A DNA stretch of 64,000 bases, from contig NZ_CP061294.1 of assembly GCF_018687515.1 (NCBI RefSeq), positions 744,001-808,000 on the forward strand. Direction: 5' to 3'. How positions within the stretch are numbered: position 1 is the first letter of the stretch; every line of letters begins with the position of its first letter. A model generated the notes under the pieces. It was not told the DNA's origin. It saw only the letters and a list, made by a program, of their open reading frames with translations, and ran no database searches. Source of the DNA: Polynucleobacter sp. MWH-Spelu-300-X4. Its GTDB lineage: Bacteria; Pseudomonadota; Gammaproteobacteria; Burkholderiales; Burkholderiaceae. Of this stretch, positions 21,272-29,481 are shown in pieces. A program made the position numbers and the translations under genes.

Positions 21272-22675
21272 ATGACAGTTAGAACACGATTTGCACCAAG
21301 CCCAACGGGCTTTATTCATTTAGGTAACCTAAGAAGTGCTTTGTATCCATGGGCGTTTGCGCGCAAGATGCAAGGTGACTTCATTCTGCGTATTGAAGAT
21401 ACCGATCAAGAGCGTTCAAGCCAAGAGGCTGTGGATGTCATTATTGAAGGTATGCGTTGGTTAGGTCTTGATATTGATGAAGGACCGATCTATCAAATGC
21501 AGCGCATGGATCGCTATCGCGAAGTCATTGCGCAAATGCTCAAAGATGGTTTGGCGTATTACTGCTACATGAGTGAAGAAGAGTTAAACACACTTCGCGA
21601 TGCGCAAATGGCCAATAAAGAAAAGCCGCGCTACAACGGATTCTGGAGACCTGAATCAGGCAAAACATTGCCAGCGATTCCAGAAGGTGTGAAGCCAGTG
21701 ATTCGTTTTAAAAACCCGATCGGCGGTAGCGTTGTTTGGGAAGATGCCGTTAAAGGTCGTATTGAAATCAGTAATGATGAGTTAGATGACTTAGTCATTG
21801 CGCGTCCTGATGGCACACCCACTTACAACTTCTGTGTGGTGGTGGATGACTTGGATATGAACATCACTCATGTCATTCGTGGTGATGATCATGTTAACAA
21901 CACGCCTCGCCAAATCAACATTCTTAAGGCATTAGGTGGCACATCGCCTATTTATGCTCACTTGCCAACGGTCTTAAATGATCAGGGTGAGAAGATGAGT
22001 AAGCGTAATGGTGCGATGAGTGTGCGCGACTATGAGCGTGAAGGTTATATGCCTGAGGCGGTATTGAATTACTTAGCGCGTTTAGGCTGGTCACATGGTG
22101 ATGCGGAAGTATTCACTAAAGAACAATTTGTTGAATGGTTCGATTTAGATCATTTGGGTAAATCGCCAGCGCAACACAACCCAGAAAAACTTCTTTGGTT
22201 AAATCATCACTACATCCAGCAGGCGGATGCTGCTGATCTAGCGAAGCGTGTTCAACCATTTGCAACTAATTTGGGTATTAAGACGGAGCAGGGTCCAGAC
22301 TTTGTTGGGGTAGTTAATCTTCTTAAAGACCGTGCGAATACTCTCATTGAGATTGCTGAGGGTGCAAGATTGTTCTACATGGAAAGGCCTCAACATCAGG
22401 CTGCTGGATTGGCTGCCAATATCCCAGAATCGATTCATCCAGCCATGAGTGACTTCATTCAAGAGCTAGATGCTAGTGATGGCTCAAAAGCAGCGGTTTC
22501 TGCTGCTTTTAAGGCGGTATTGGCCAAACATGGTCTAAAAATGCCTGCTTTGGCCATGCCAGTCCGTTATGCCTTGTTTGCGACTACTCAAACGCCGGCT
22601 ATTGATGCGGTTATCGCATTGATTGGTAAAGAAGAAGTAAAACTTCGCTTGCAAAGTGGTATAAAAATAGGCTAG
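21272..22675 (+). CDS. gltX: Glutamyl-tRNA synthetase
   Basis: Class I synthetase charging tRNA-Glu. The HIGH-type motif is [13 protein letters not shown] at the N-terminus and the KMSKRNG loop follows midway; the C-terminal half is the helical anticodon-binding domain. The ATG at 21272 gives the usual [11 protein letters not shown] start; an in-frame ATG at 21263 would add three residues. Neither has a strong ribosome site. It lies directly upstream of a tRNA cluster that includes tRNA-Glu, and the tRNA promoter appears to overlap its 3' end. Confidence 0.97.
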   Translation: MTVRTRFAPSPTGFIHLGNLRSALYPWAFARKMQGDFILRIEDTDQERSSQEAVDVIIEGMRWLGLDIDEGPIYQMQRMDRYREVIAQMLKDGLAYYCYMSEEELNTLRDAQMANKEKPRYNGFWRPESGKTLPAIPEGVKPVIRFKNPIGGSVVWEDAVKGRIEISNDELDDLVIARPDGTPTYNFCVVVDDLDMNITHVIRGDDHVNNTPRQINILKALGGTSPIYAHLPTVLNDQGEKMSKRNGAMSVRDYEREGYMPEAVLNYLARLGWSHGDAEVFTKEQFVEWFDLDHLGKSPAQHNPEKLLWLNHHYIQQADAADLAKRVQPFATNLGIKTEQGPDFVGVVNLLKDRANTLIEIAEGARLFYMERPQHQAAGLAANIPESIHPAMSDFIQELDASDGSKAAVSAAFKAVLAKHGLKMPALAMPVRYALFATTQTPAIDAVIALIGKEEVKLRLQSGIKIG

Positions 22676-22678
22676 AAT
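22649..22678 (+). promoter_or_regulatory. Probable promoter of the tRNA cluster
   Basis: TTGCAA (22649-22654) and TAGAAT (22673-22678) are 18 bases apart, overlap the last codons and stop of gltX and precede the first tRNA by about 48 bases. Confidence 0.5.
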
Positions 22679-22725
22679 TACGGTCTTGATTGCTTGAGCT
22701 ACTTAAAAGAAGATCATTTAATTAA

Positions 22726-22801
<76 letters not shown>

Positions 22802-22843
22802 GAAGCTAAAGCAGTTGTAGTAAATGTAGTAGGTAAGTCCAGG

Positions 22844-22919
22844 GTCCCCATCGTCTAGAGGCCTAGGACACCACCCTTTCACGGTGGGTACCGGGGTTCG
22901 AATCCCCGTGGGGACGCCA
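22844..22919 (+). tRNA. tRNA-Glu (anticodon TTC)
   Basis: A 76-base cloverleaf: GTCCCCA pairs with TGGGGAC, the anticodon stem CCACC/GGTGG encloses CTTTCAC with anticodon TTC, and CCA is encoded. Confidence 0.97.
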
Positions 22920-22928
22920 AGTTCAACT

Positions 22929-23005
22929 GGAGCGGTAGTTCAGTTGGTTAGAATACCGGCCTGTCACGCCGGGGGTCGCGGGTTCGAGTCCCGTCCGCTC
23001 CGCCA
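22929..23005 (+). tRNA. tRNA-Asp (anticodon GTC)
   Basis: A 77-base cloverleaf: GGAGCGG pairs with CCGCTCC, the anticodon stem CCGGC/GCCGG encloses CTGTCAC with anticodon GTC, and CCA is encoded. Only 9 bases separate it from tRNA-Glu, so the two come from one transcript. Confidence 0.97.
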
Positions 23006-23043
23006 ACAAGGCGGCTGTTGCTGAAAAGCAGGAGTCGCTACCC

Positions 23044-23067
23044 AAAAAGCCCCTAACGGGGCTTTTT
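23044..23067 (+). terminator. Intrinsic terminator of the tRNA cluster
   Basis: AAAAAGCCCC (23044-23053) and GGGGCTTTTT (23058-23067) form a perfect 10-bp stem with a 4-base loop and a T run; being A/T-flanked it can work in both directions. Confidence 0.93.
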
Positions 23068-23159
23068 GCTTTTCTGAAGAGTATTTTGCGCGGCCTGCAA
23101 AGCTGTGTACCCCAAAATTTACCGTTAGGTTAGTTCTTTAGTGGTTACAAAAACTAGTA

Positions 23160-23192
23160 ATATCTACAAATATAACAATTAGGTGTAGATAT
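23160..23192 (+). repeat. Perfect 9-bp inverted repeat covering the nuclease gene's ribosome site
   Basis: ATATCTACA (23160-23168) is the exact reverse complement of TGTAGATAT (23184-23192). The 15-base loop ends with TTAGG, the only candidate Shine-Dalgarno sequence, and the right arm includes the first two bases of the ATG at 23191. It may be a repressor operator or an mRNA hairpin limiting translation. Confidence 0.75.
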
Positions 23193-24372
23193 GCCACTAC
23201 TGAAATTCTGGAAGTCAGAGCGGGATGAGGTTCTAAAAATGAACCTTGAAACCATTGTCAAAATGGCTGGTGATGGTCATTTGAAGGATGGCAGTGAGAC
23301 ATCCATTGAATTTAGACAGTTTCTATCTGAAGTCGAAGGAGAGAAATTAGCCGAATATGCCACTTATTGTATTGAGAATGCTTTCACTAATAGTGGTCAG
23401 ATACTGCAAGACGTAATTAATGAGATAGGCAGAAGATTAGGCTTTAAAGCTGAAAATGGCCGCTACCAAGGTGTTAGAAATGATATTGGCTTTGATGGCA
23501 TATGGAATGCTGATGGCTTTGATTTGGTTATCGAGGTTAAGACTACTGATGCTTACACAATCAAGCTTGATGTAATTGCAGCATATAGAAATAAATTGGT
23601 CGAAGCTGGTCGAGTTAGAAAAGACTCTCCAATATTGCTAGTTATCGGTAGAAATGACACCCAATCTTTAGAAGCTCAAGTTAGAGGCTCAATGCATGCT
23701 TGGTCTATGAGAATCATTGGTGTTGATGCTCTTATTAAGCTAATGGAAGTAAATTTAACTACTTCTAGTGAAGAGGTGACGGAGAAGATTCATACGATTC
23801 TTCAGCCAATTGAGTACACAAGGATAGATAAGATCGTTGATGTCATCTTTACTGCTGCGGAAGATAAACAGAATGAAGTAGATGAGTTAGAAGAGGGTGA
23901 ACTTGTTGAAAAGAGTGAATCTCAACCCCAAGATAGAACTCCTAATGAAATCCTTCAAGAAAGAAAAGATAACTTAATTAGAAAGCTTAGTGATTTAAAG
24001 AATTGTCAGTTGGTTAAGAGGAAGCATTCTTTATACGCTGATCAGGCAGATACAACCCATGCCGTTATAGCTATATCTAAGCAATACCAACGATCTGAGA
24101 CATTCTATTGGTATGCATATCACAATGACCCGCAAAGAAAATTCTTAGGTGAAGCTAAAGAAGGATTTATGGTCTTTGGTATGACCGACACGGATTATGG
24201 GTTTGCTATTCCATATTCTTTACTAGAGCAGCACTGGAATGAGCTTTATTCAACCACTAAAAAGAATGGCAAAGAATATAAACATATATTCATTTATAAA
24301 GCAGCTAGCGGCTATTCGTTAAGGGTTGGTAAGGTTGGTACTGAAGTCGATCTTAGTAAGTACAAAATCTAA
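23191..24372 (+). CDS. Orphan PD-(D/E)XK nuclease-like protein, probable accessory/defence gene
   Basis: 393 residues, no signal peptide or membrane segment, so cytoplasmic. I do not recognise a named family. Residues 60-120 look like a restriction-endonuclease fold: a helix (ILQDVINEIGRRLGF), then D102 in IGFDGIW and E115/K117 in LVIEVKTTD, which is the D...ExK signature; SPILLVIGRND and a helix ending MRIIGVDALIKLM complete such a core. An acidic linker (about 224-250) leads to a C-terminal domain (about 270-393) rich in aromatics (FYWYAYHND, GFMVFGMTDTDYGFAIPY). No methyltransferase or helicase partner is adjacent. Of 20 arginines, 16 use AGA/AGG, unlike gltX next to it, suggesting transfer. 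It sits straight behind the tRNA terminator; a weak hairpin without a T run (24403-24418) follows. Nuclease activity is inferred. Confidence 0.7.
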   Translation: MPLLKFWKSERDEVLKMNLETIVKMAGDGHLKDGSETSIEFRQFLSEVEGEKLAEYATYCIENAFTNSGQILQDVINEIGRRLGFKAENGRYQGVRNDIGFDGIWNADGFDLVIEVKTTDAYTIKLDVIAAYRNKLVEAGRVRKDSPILLVIGRNDTQSLEAQVRGSMHAWSMRIIGVDALIKLMEVNLTTSSEEVTEKIHTILQPIEYTRIDKIVDVIFTAAEDKQNEVDELEEGELVEKSESQPQDRTPNEILQERKDNLIRKLSDLKNCQLVKRKHSLYADQADTTHAVIAISKQYQRSETFYWYAYHNDPQRKFLGEAKEGFMVFGMTDTDYGFAIPYSLLEQHWNELYSTTKKNGKEYKHIFIYKAASGYSLRVGKVGTEVDLSKYKI

Positions 24373-24466
24373 TTTGTTTATTAATACGATATGCTTGAGA
24401 ATCACTCAATTATGAGTGCGGTGTGCAACTTATTTGTGGGGGTGTAGGTGTCTAACCCTGAAAATA

Positions 24467-24619
24467 CTAATTCATATTTAATTGATTTAAGCCACCATTA
24501 ACTTCCTCTGTAGCTTCCTGATCCACTTCTGCGTATTTTTCATCGCAACCAAGTTCTCTAGATTCCCAAGCTTCAACGGTGCCTTTAATCAGTTTCATAT
24601 TTTCTGTGTTGTCTTTCAT
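24467..24619 (-). CDS. Small acidic protein, 50 residues, unknown function
   Basis: On the minus strand an ATG at 24619 opens a 50-codon frame ending at TAG (24467). AAAGGAC lies 5 bases before the ATG, a good ribosome site. The product starts MKDNTENMKLIKGTVEAWES and continues RELGCDEKYAEVDQEATEEV, with 12 Asp/Glu against 5 Lys/Arg, one Cys and no hydrophobic segment. It converges on the nuclease gene and lies upstream of rhlE in the same direction (61 bases). The KGTVEAWESRELGCDE core looks like a real conserved protein, but I cannot name a family. It could be a conserved small protein, an inhibitor or an antitoxin; none is shown. Confidence 0.65.
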   Translation of the reverse strand: MKDNTENMKLIKGTVEAWESRELGCDEKYAEVDQEATEEVNGGLNQLNMN

Positions 24620-24622
24620 CTT

Positions 24623-24662
24623 AGTCCTTTATTTTATGTTTGTAGTAATGTTTGAAAGGACT
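24623..24662 (-). repeat. Inverted repeat pairing with the small gene's ribosome site
   Basis: AGTCCTTT (24623-24630) and AAAGGACT (24655-24662) are perfect reverse complements, 24 bases apart. On the minus-strand transcript coming from rhlE, the downstream arm is the AAAGGAC ribosome site of the 50-residue gene and the upstream arm would mask it. Confidence 0.6.
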
Positions 24663-24680
24663 TTTTATCATAAACATCTA

Positions 24681-26051
24681 TTAAGACTTACTTGCCGCTC
24701 TAGGGCCTTTAGAAAAATGCCCAGGTTTTTGGGTATTCGTCTTTCTGTGAGGCTTCTTAGGGGCTGCCATAGTCCCTGATGCTGGCTTTTGTTGTCCGCT
24801 ACGCTTACTTTGGTTGGTCCCTTTAGGAGCTGATGCATTATGTCTAGCCTGGCCATGACGTTGAGGAGCTTGTTGGCTGCGTAATTGGATAGGCTGAGCA
24901 ACTGCGTTAGGGTCTGGTTCGAAACCTGCAATAACTTCTCTTGGTAGTGTTTGCTTAATTAAACGCTCGATATCTCTCAACATGATGTGTTCATCAACGC
25001 AGACTAATGAAGCTGCTACACCGTTTGAGCCGGCGCGACCAGTTCGCCCAATCCGATGTACATAATCCTCTGGCACATTTGGCAAATCATAATTAATCAC
25101 ATGAGGCAATTGATCAATATCGATTCCTCGGGCAGCGATATCTGTGGCAACTAGCACGATGATCTTTCCGGCTTTAAAGTCTGCCAGTGCTTTGGTTCTG
25201 GCGGTCTGACTCTTATTGCCATGGATGGCCATCGCGGTAATGCCATCCTTCTCTAACTGAAGCACCAACTTATTGGCGCCGTGCTTGGTGCGCGTAAACA
25301 CCAGCACTTGTTTCCAGTTATTGCTCTTAATTAAATGAGCTAACAATGGATGCTTATTGCCGCGATCCACGGGGTGAATCACTTGGGTGATGGCTTCATT
25401 AGTACTATTGCTACGTGCCACCTCAATTAAAGAAGGGCCATTTAATAAATCATTCGCGAGTGCTTTAATCTCAGTTGAGAAAGTCGCTGAAAATAATAAA
25501 TTCTGACGTTGCTTAGGTAGAGCCGCTAAGATCTTTTTAATATCTCGCAAAAAGCCCATATCCAACATACGGTCAGCTTCATCGAGCACCAAAATCTCTA
25601 TGTGTTGCAAAGAAATAGCACCTTGCCCCATCAAATCTAATAAACGACCTGGGGTTGCAACCAAAATATCTAAACCACTTTGAATTGCTTTAATTTGAGG
25701 ATTGGCTCCAACGCCACCAAAAATAACGGCGGACTTTAACCTCGTATATTTGCCGTATGTTTGAACTGAGGCATGAACCTGAGCTGCCAACTCACGGGTA
25801 GGTGTCAAAATCAAACCGCGCACTTGCTTGCGACGACTATTTTGGTTAATAGGGGAAGTTAATAAACGTTGTAACACTGGCAATGTGAAACCAGCTGTCT
25901 TGCCTGTGCCTGTTTGTGCTGCAGCTAATAAATCGCCACCTTTAAGAATGGCGGGGATTGATTGAGCTTGAATAGGGGTGGGGGTTGTATACCCGTGTTC
26001 GTTAATAGCCTGAAGAATCTCTTCTGATAAACCTAAATCTTTGAATTGCAT
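24681..26051 (-). CDS. rhlE: DEAD-box ATP-dependent RNA helicase, RhlE type
   Basis: RNA helicase for ribosome and RNA metabolism, often cold-linked. Counting from the ATG at 26051 ([11 protein letters not shown]): Q-motif GYTTPTPIQ at 20-28, Walker A AQTGTGKT at 45-52, PTREL, DEAD at 157-160, SAT, and [10 protein letters not shown] in the second RecA domain. The tail of about 80 residues is basic and Gln/Lys/Ala-rich, as expected for RhlE-type RNA binding. A TTG at 26060 would add three residues and is less likely. The small 50-residue gene follows on the same strand. Confidence 0.93.
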   Translation of the reverse strand: MQFKDLGLSEEILQAINEHGYTTPTPIQAQSIPAILKGGDLLAAAQTGTGKTAGFTLPVLQRLLTSPINQNSRRKQVRGLILTPTRELAAQVHASVQTYGKYTRLKSAVIFGGVGANPQIKAIQSGLDILVATPGRLLDLMGQGAISLQHIEILVLDEADRMLDMGFLRDIKKILAALPKQRQNLLFSATFSTEIKALANDLLNGPSLIEVARSNSTNEAITQVIHPVDRGNKHPLLAHLIKSNNWKQVLVFTRTKHGANKLVLQLEKDGITAMAIHGNKSQTARTKALADFKAGKIIVLVATDIAARGIDIDQLPHVINYDLPNVPEDYVHRIGRTGRAGSNGVAASLVCVDEHIMLRDIERLIKQTLPREVIAGFEPDPNAVAQPIQLRSQQAPQRHGQARHNASAPKGTNQSKRSGQQKPASGTMAAPKKPHRKTNTQKPGHFSKGPRAASKS

Positions 26052-26104
26052 AAATACCAATAAATAATTGGCCTGTGCTCAGCAAAAAGAATTTTGGAAG
26101 GCCA

Positions 26105-26176
26105 ATGGATGAACTGCTTAAGAAAAAATATAGAGCGCAGTTAGAAATGTTTCGAGCCTCCATTTTAGTTCATTAA
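26105..26176 (+). other. Possible 23-codon leader ORF upstream of the ABC-F gene
   Basis: ATG at 26105 opens 23 codons (MDELLKKKYRAQLEMFRASI then LVH) ending at TAA 26174-26176. GGA of TTTGGAAGG lies 6 bases before it. It sits in the 273-base region between rhlE and the ABC-F gene, where short leader ORFs are common in antibiotic-resistance ABC-F genes. Chance occurrence is quite possible. Confidence 0.25.
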
Positions 26177-26292
26177 TCAATAGTGCGTTGGTTTCTATTA
26201 GTTTTAGAGTTTATCAATCAGTTAAAATGGCGTCTTCTTGAGATTCCATCTGCTCCATTGGCTTAAATAAGCTGAAAAAGTAGATAAACCAT

Positions 26293-26317
26293 CCAGCAGT
26301 TGCTGGTAAGACTGCTG
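26293..26317 (+). promoter_or_regulatory. Two mutually exclusive hairpins before the ABC-F start codon
   Basis: CCAGCA (26293-26298) pairs with TGCTGG (26301-26306), while the overlapping CAGCAGT (26294-26300) pairs perfectly with ACTGCTG (26311-26317). Only one can form at a time; the second ends 7 bases before the ATG at 26325. This resembles an attenuator or translational switch, but there is no T run. Confidence 0.35.
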
Positions 26318-26324
26318 AAACCAC

Positions 26325-28343
26325 ATGATCATCCTTAACAATGTCTCTTTGCGCCGTGGTGCAAAACTCATCCTTGATAAAGCCTCTGTCACCTTAAATC
26401 CTGGTGAAAAGGTGGGTTTAGTTGGTCGTAATGGGGCTGGCAAATCAACGCTATTTGCCATGCTCAATGGCACATTGCATGAAGATGGTGGTGATTGTTC
26501 TATTCCTAAAGTTTGGCGTATGGCCCAAGTGGCCCAAAACATGCCAGAAACAGAAGAATCCGCTACAGAATTCGTCTTAGGTGGGGATACGCGTTTAGTC
26601 GAACTCAAAGCTGCTTTAGCGGTTGCTGAGGCTGCGGATGACGGTATGGCTATGGCGCATGCTTATACCGATTTGGCAGATGCAGGTGAGCATGACGCTG
26701 TACCAAGAGCTCAATCTTTGATATTGGGCTTGGGTTTTAAAACTAGTGAATTAGATCAACCCGTTAACAGCTTCTCAGGTGGTTGGCGCATGCGCTTGCA
26801 ATTGGCTCGTGCCTTGATGTGCCCATCAGACTTATTGTTACTTGATGAACCAACTAACCACTTAGACTTAGATGCCTTAGTTTGGTTAGAAGCATGGCTC
26901 AAGCGCTACACCGGCACCATGATTGTGATCAGTCACGATAGAGAATTCTTAGACGCTGTGACAAATGTCACTTTGCACATTGAACATGCCAAACTCAATC
27001 GTTACGGTGGTAACTACACCTCATTTGAAATCATGCGTGCACAGCAGTTAGAGTTGCAACAAGCTTCATTCTCTAAACAGCAAGAGAAAATCGCGCATCT
27101 ACAGAAATTCATTGACCGCTTCAAAGCTAAAGCGAGTAAAGCTAAGCAAGCGCAAAGTAGGGTTAAAGCGTTGGAGCGCATGGAAAAAATTGCGCCTGTC
27201 CTCGCTGACGCTGAATTTACTTTCGAATTTAAAGAACCGCAAAACTTACCTAATCCTATGTTGGCCATTACTGATGGCGCTTTTGGTTACATGGTTGATG
27301 GTCAAGAAAAAAGAATCATTGATAAAGTTAATAAATCTGTTTTGGCGGGACAACGTATTGGCATCTTAGGTGCCAATGGACAGGGTAAATCCACCTTGGT
27401 TAAAACCATTGCCAGAACCATGCCTCAATTGGCTGGAACCGTCACACAAGGTAAGGGGCTTAATATTGGCTACTTTGCTCAGCAAGAGCTTGATGTTCTA
27501 AGACCAGACGACAACCCACTCGAACACATGATTCGTTTGGCAAAAGACTTAGGTCCTGACGCGGGTCAATCAGGTAAAGAACAAGACCTACGCAACTTCT
27601 TGGGTACATTTAATTTTTCAGGCGACATGGTTAAACAAGCTGTTGGCACCATGAGTGGTGGTGAAAAAGCTCGTTTAGTTTTAGCGATGATTGTGTGGCA
27701 GCGGCCTAACTTGCTATTACTTGATGAGCCAACTAACCATCTAGACTTGGCGACGCGTGAAGCACTATCTATGGCCTTGAATGAGTTTGAAGGCACGGTT
27801 ATGTTAGTCAGCCATGACCGAGCCTTATTAAGAGCTGTTTGTGATGAATTCTGGTTAGTTGGTCGTGGTGAAATCAAACCATTTGATGGTGACTTAGATG
27901 ATTACCAACGCTACCTCTTAGATGAATCCCGTCGTTTGCGTGAAGAAGCTAAATTAGAAAATATTTCATCTGAGCATCAGCCAGAGCCATTACCTGAACA
28001 ATCTCCTGCAGCAGAAGTTGCTCAGTCTGTTAAAGAACAGGTTTCAGTGGCGCCTGTGAGCTCGGCTCAACGCAAGCTAGATGCGCAACGTCGACAAGAA
28101 ATCAACGCTAAAACTAAGCCAATTAAAAAATTGATTGAGCAAGCTGATAAAAAAATAGCAGCGCTTCACACTGAAAAAACGACTATTGAAGCTACTTTAT
28201 GCATGCCTATTTCGCCAGCAGAGATTGCTACGCTAGGCCAGCAATTAAAGAAAATAACTGAAGAGCTTGATGAGCTTGAAATGCAATGGTTAGAGTGGGC
28301 CGCTGAAGTTGAGGCGATTGAAGCGGCTAGCCTTGCGAATTAA
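26325..28343 (+). CDS. ABC-F family ATPase, YheS-like
   Basis: Soluble protein with two ABC ATPase domains and no membrane part; ABC-F proteins act on ribosomes. The first Walker A is GRNGAGKS at 34-41 with signature FSGGWRMRLQLARAL and LLLDEPTNHLDLDALVW; the inter-domain arm linker with KAKQAQSRVKALERMEKI follows; the second Walker A is GANGQGKST near 350 with MSGGEKARLVLAMIVWQRP. A charged C-terminal extension of about 100 residues ends in a coiled coil. At 672 residues and by motif detail it is closest to E. coli YheS rather than EttA or Uup. It has an unusual structured leader. Confidence 0.93.
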   Translation: MIILNNVSLRRGAKLILDKASVTLNPGEKVGLVGRNGAGKSTLFAMLNGTLHEDGGDCSIPKVWRMAQVAQNMPETEESATEFVLGGDTRLVELKAALAVAEAADDGMAMAHAYTDLADAGEHDAVPRAQSLILGLGFKTSELDQPVNSFSGGWRMRLQLARALMCPSDLLLLDEPTNHLDLDALVWLEAWLKRYTGTMIVISHDREFLDAVTNVTLHIEHAKLNRYGGNYTSFEIMRAQQLELQQASFSKQQEKIAHLQKFIDRFKAKASKAKQAQSRVKALERMEKIAPVLADAEFTFEFKEPQNLPNPMLAITDGAFGYMVDGQEKRIIDKVNKSVLAGQRIGILGANGQGKSTLVKTIARTMPQLAGTVTQGKGLNIGYFAQQELDVLRPDDNPLEHMIRLAKDLGPDAGQSGKEQDLRNFLGTFNFSGDMVKQAVGTMSGGEKARLVLAMIVWQRPNLLLLDEPTNHLDLATREALSMALNEFEGTVMLVSHDRALLRAVCDEFWLVGRGEIKPFDGDLDDYQRYLLDESRRLREEAKLENISSEHQPEPLPEQSPAAEVAQSVKEQVSVAPVSSAQRKLDAQRRQEINAKTKPIKKLIEQADKKIAALHTEKTTIEATLCMPISPAEIATLGQQLKKITEELDELEMQWLEWAAEVEAIEAASLAN

Positions 28344-28344
28344 T

Positions 28345-28398
28345 GGCTAGCCGATGGCTAAATAAAGGCTAATTTAAGGTTAACTTAGGCTAATTAAA
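28345..28398. repeat. Five imperfect 10-11 bp tandem repeats (GGCTAATTAAA-like)
   Basis: Copies begin at 28345, 28356, 28367, 28378 and 28388, each GGCTA or GGTTA plus an AT-rich tail. They fill the gap between the stops of the convergent ABC-F and outer-membrane-protein genes. The 8-bp palindrome GGCTAGCC occurs at 28325-28332 and again at 28345-28352. Confidence 0.6.
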
Positions 28399-29278
28399 AG
28401 TAATTGGTATATCTAAGGAAGAGACGGTTATTTTCAAAGTAACCATTCTTGGTAGCAAGGTCTTTTCCCCATTGCAGGGTGAATTTACCGATAGGGGACA
28501 TGGCCATAGCGCTTAATTGATAGCGTTGCACTTGAATCATATCGTTGTTCATGATGCCGTTAAATTCAGTGCGCCCACCAGCAGAATAAAAATAATTACC
28601 GCCTACGCTATAGGTCTTATTAATTTCATACAACAAGCCAGTTTGATAGGTGTAAAAATTCTTTTGCTTTAAGGAACCTATGACGCCGGTTGTGGCGCTC
28701 TTTGATTCAGTGTTCTCGCTAAACCAAACCACATCTACAGCATGCATCCAGCTTAATTGCTTCGCTAGACTCATTTGGTAGCCTGCTTGAAGGGCAGTTG
28801 AGTAACGGTTCTGCCCCATATTAATCACGCGGTCCTTTGAGTAACTACCTGTTGGACCTGTTAAATAGGCGCCTACCGCAAAATAAGTTTCCGTTTCTCT
28901 GTTGGCATAAGGCCATAATCCAATGGCAATACTTGTATCGCCAATGCCTGAGTCACCCGGTAAGCTGGCTAGCATCCCTTTGGGGGTTTGAGAGCCCATT
29001 GGAGCTTGGATATAAACAAAAGCAGGCATCTGATCGACTTCAAAAGAGCGACCATATCTAACGATAGCCTGCTCGCTATCAATTTTTGTTGTTGAATAAA
29101 CCTTTTGATTGTTGGCGTAATACGCGCCTTTTTCATAGTTCAGATATGAATACTGCATCAGCTGAACATTCGGTTTTGGAGCGGTGACATCGCCTGGTTG
29201 AAGATCAATAGACCAAGCAGTCTGACTAAGCGTCAGGCTTGCCATTAACAGCCAATTTTTCTTGAACATACGGGCCAT
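28394..29278 (-). CDS. Outer membrane beta-barrel protein, MetA/phenol-degradation (transporter-like) family
   Basis: 294 residues with a Sec signal peptide (about 1-23, KKNWLLMASLTLSQTAWS then IDLQ) and a C-terminal Tyr-Phe that suits BAM recognition. Alternating strands such as RYGRSFEVDQMPAFVYIQAP and GDSGIGDTSIAIGLWPY resemble the 'putative MetA-pathway of phenol degradation' outer membrane family (PF13557), often annotated as transporter. Whether it carries aromatic compounds is unknown; no catabolic genes are nearby. It is monocistronic, divergent from the glycine-zipper lipoprotein gene and convergent with the ABC-F gene. Confidence 0.75.
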   Translation of the reverse strand: MARMFKKNWLLMASLTLSQTAWSIDLQPGDVTAPKPNVQLMQYSYLNYEKGAYYANNQKVYSTTKIDSEQAIVRYGRSFEVDQMPAFVYIQAPMGSQTPKGMLASLPGDSGIGDTSIAIGLWPYANRETETYFAVGAYLTGPTGSYSKDRVINMGQNRYSTALQAGYQMSLAKQLSWMHAVDVVWFSENTESKSATTGVIGSLKQKNFYTYQTGLLYEINKTYSVGGNYFYSAGGRTEFNGIMNNDMIQVQRYQLSAMAMSPIGKFTLQWGKDLATKNGYFENNRLFLRYTNYF

Positions 29279-29481
29279 AACTTAATGATTCTTATAATTT
29301 TTATATATAGTTACCACGGGATAACTTAATCATACACAGATTTGCCCTAGGGCTATGTCATCTTTCTTATCATCTATGCGTTAAATCAATAGGTAGGATG
29401 CTTTATCATCTAAATAGTTGGTGATAGATAGCAAGATTTACCCAAACGCAGTAGAAATATTTAGAAAAGAAGAGGCAATAT

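Noticed and set aside
24403..24418. CACTCA/TGAGTG hairpin as terminator of the nuclease gene
   Set aside because: The stem is only 6 bp and no T run follows, so terminator function is not supported.
23006..24680. Integrase-type att duplication of the tRNA-Asp 3' end
   Set aside because: No repeat of the tRNA 3' end is seen downstream of the nuclease gene, and no integrase is present, so classical island integration is not supported.
26222..26608. 128-codon minus-strand frame over the start of the ABC-F gene
   Set aside because: It is antisense to a well-conserved Walker A region, has no family resemblance, and overlaps the ABC-F start; treated as a shadow frame.
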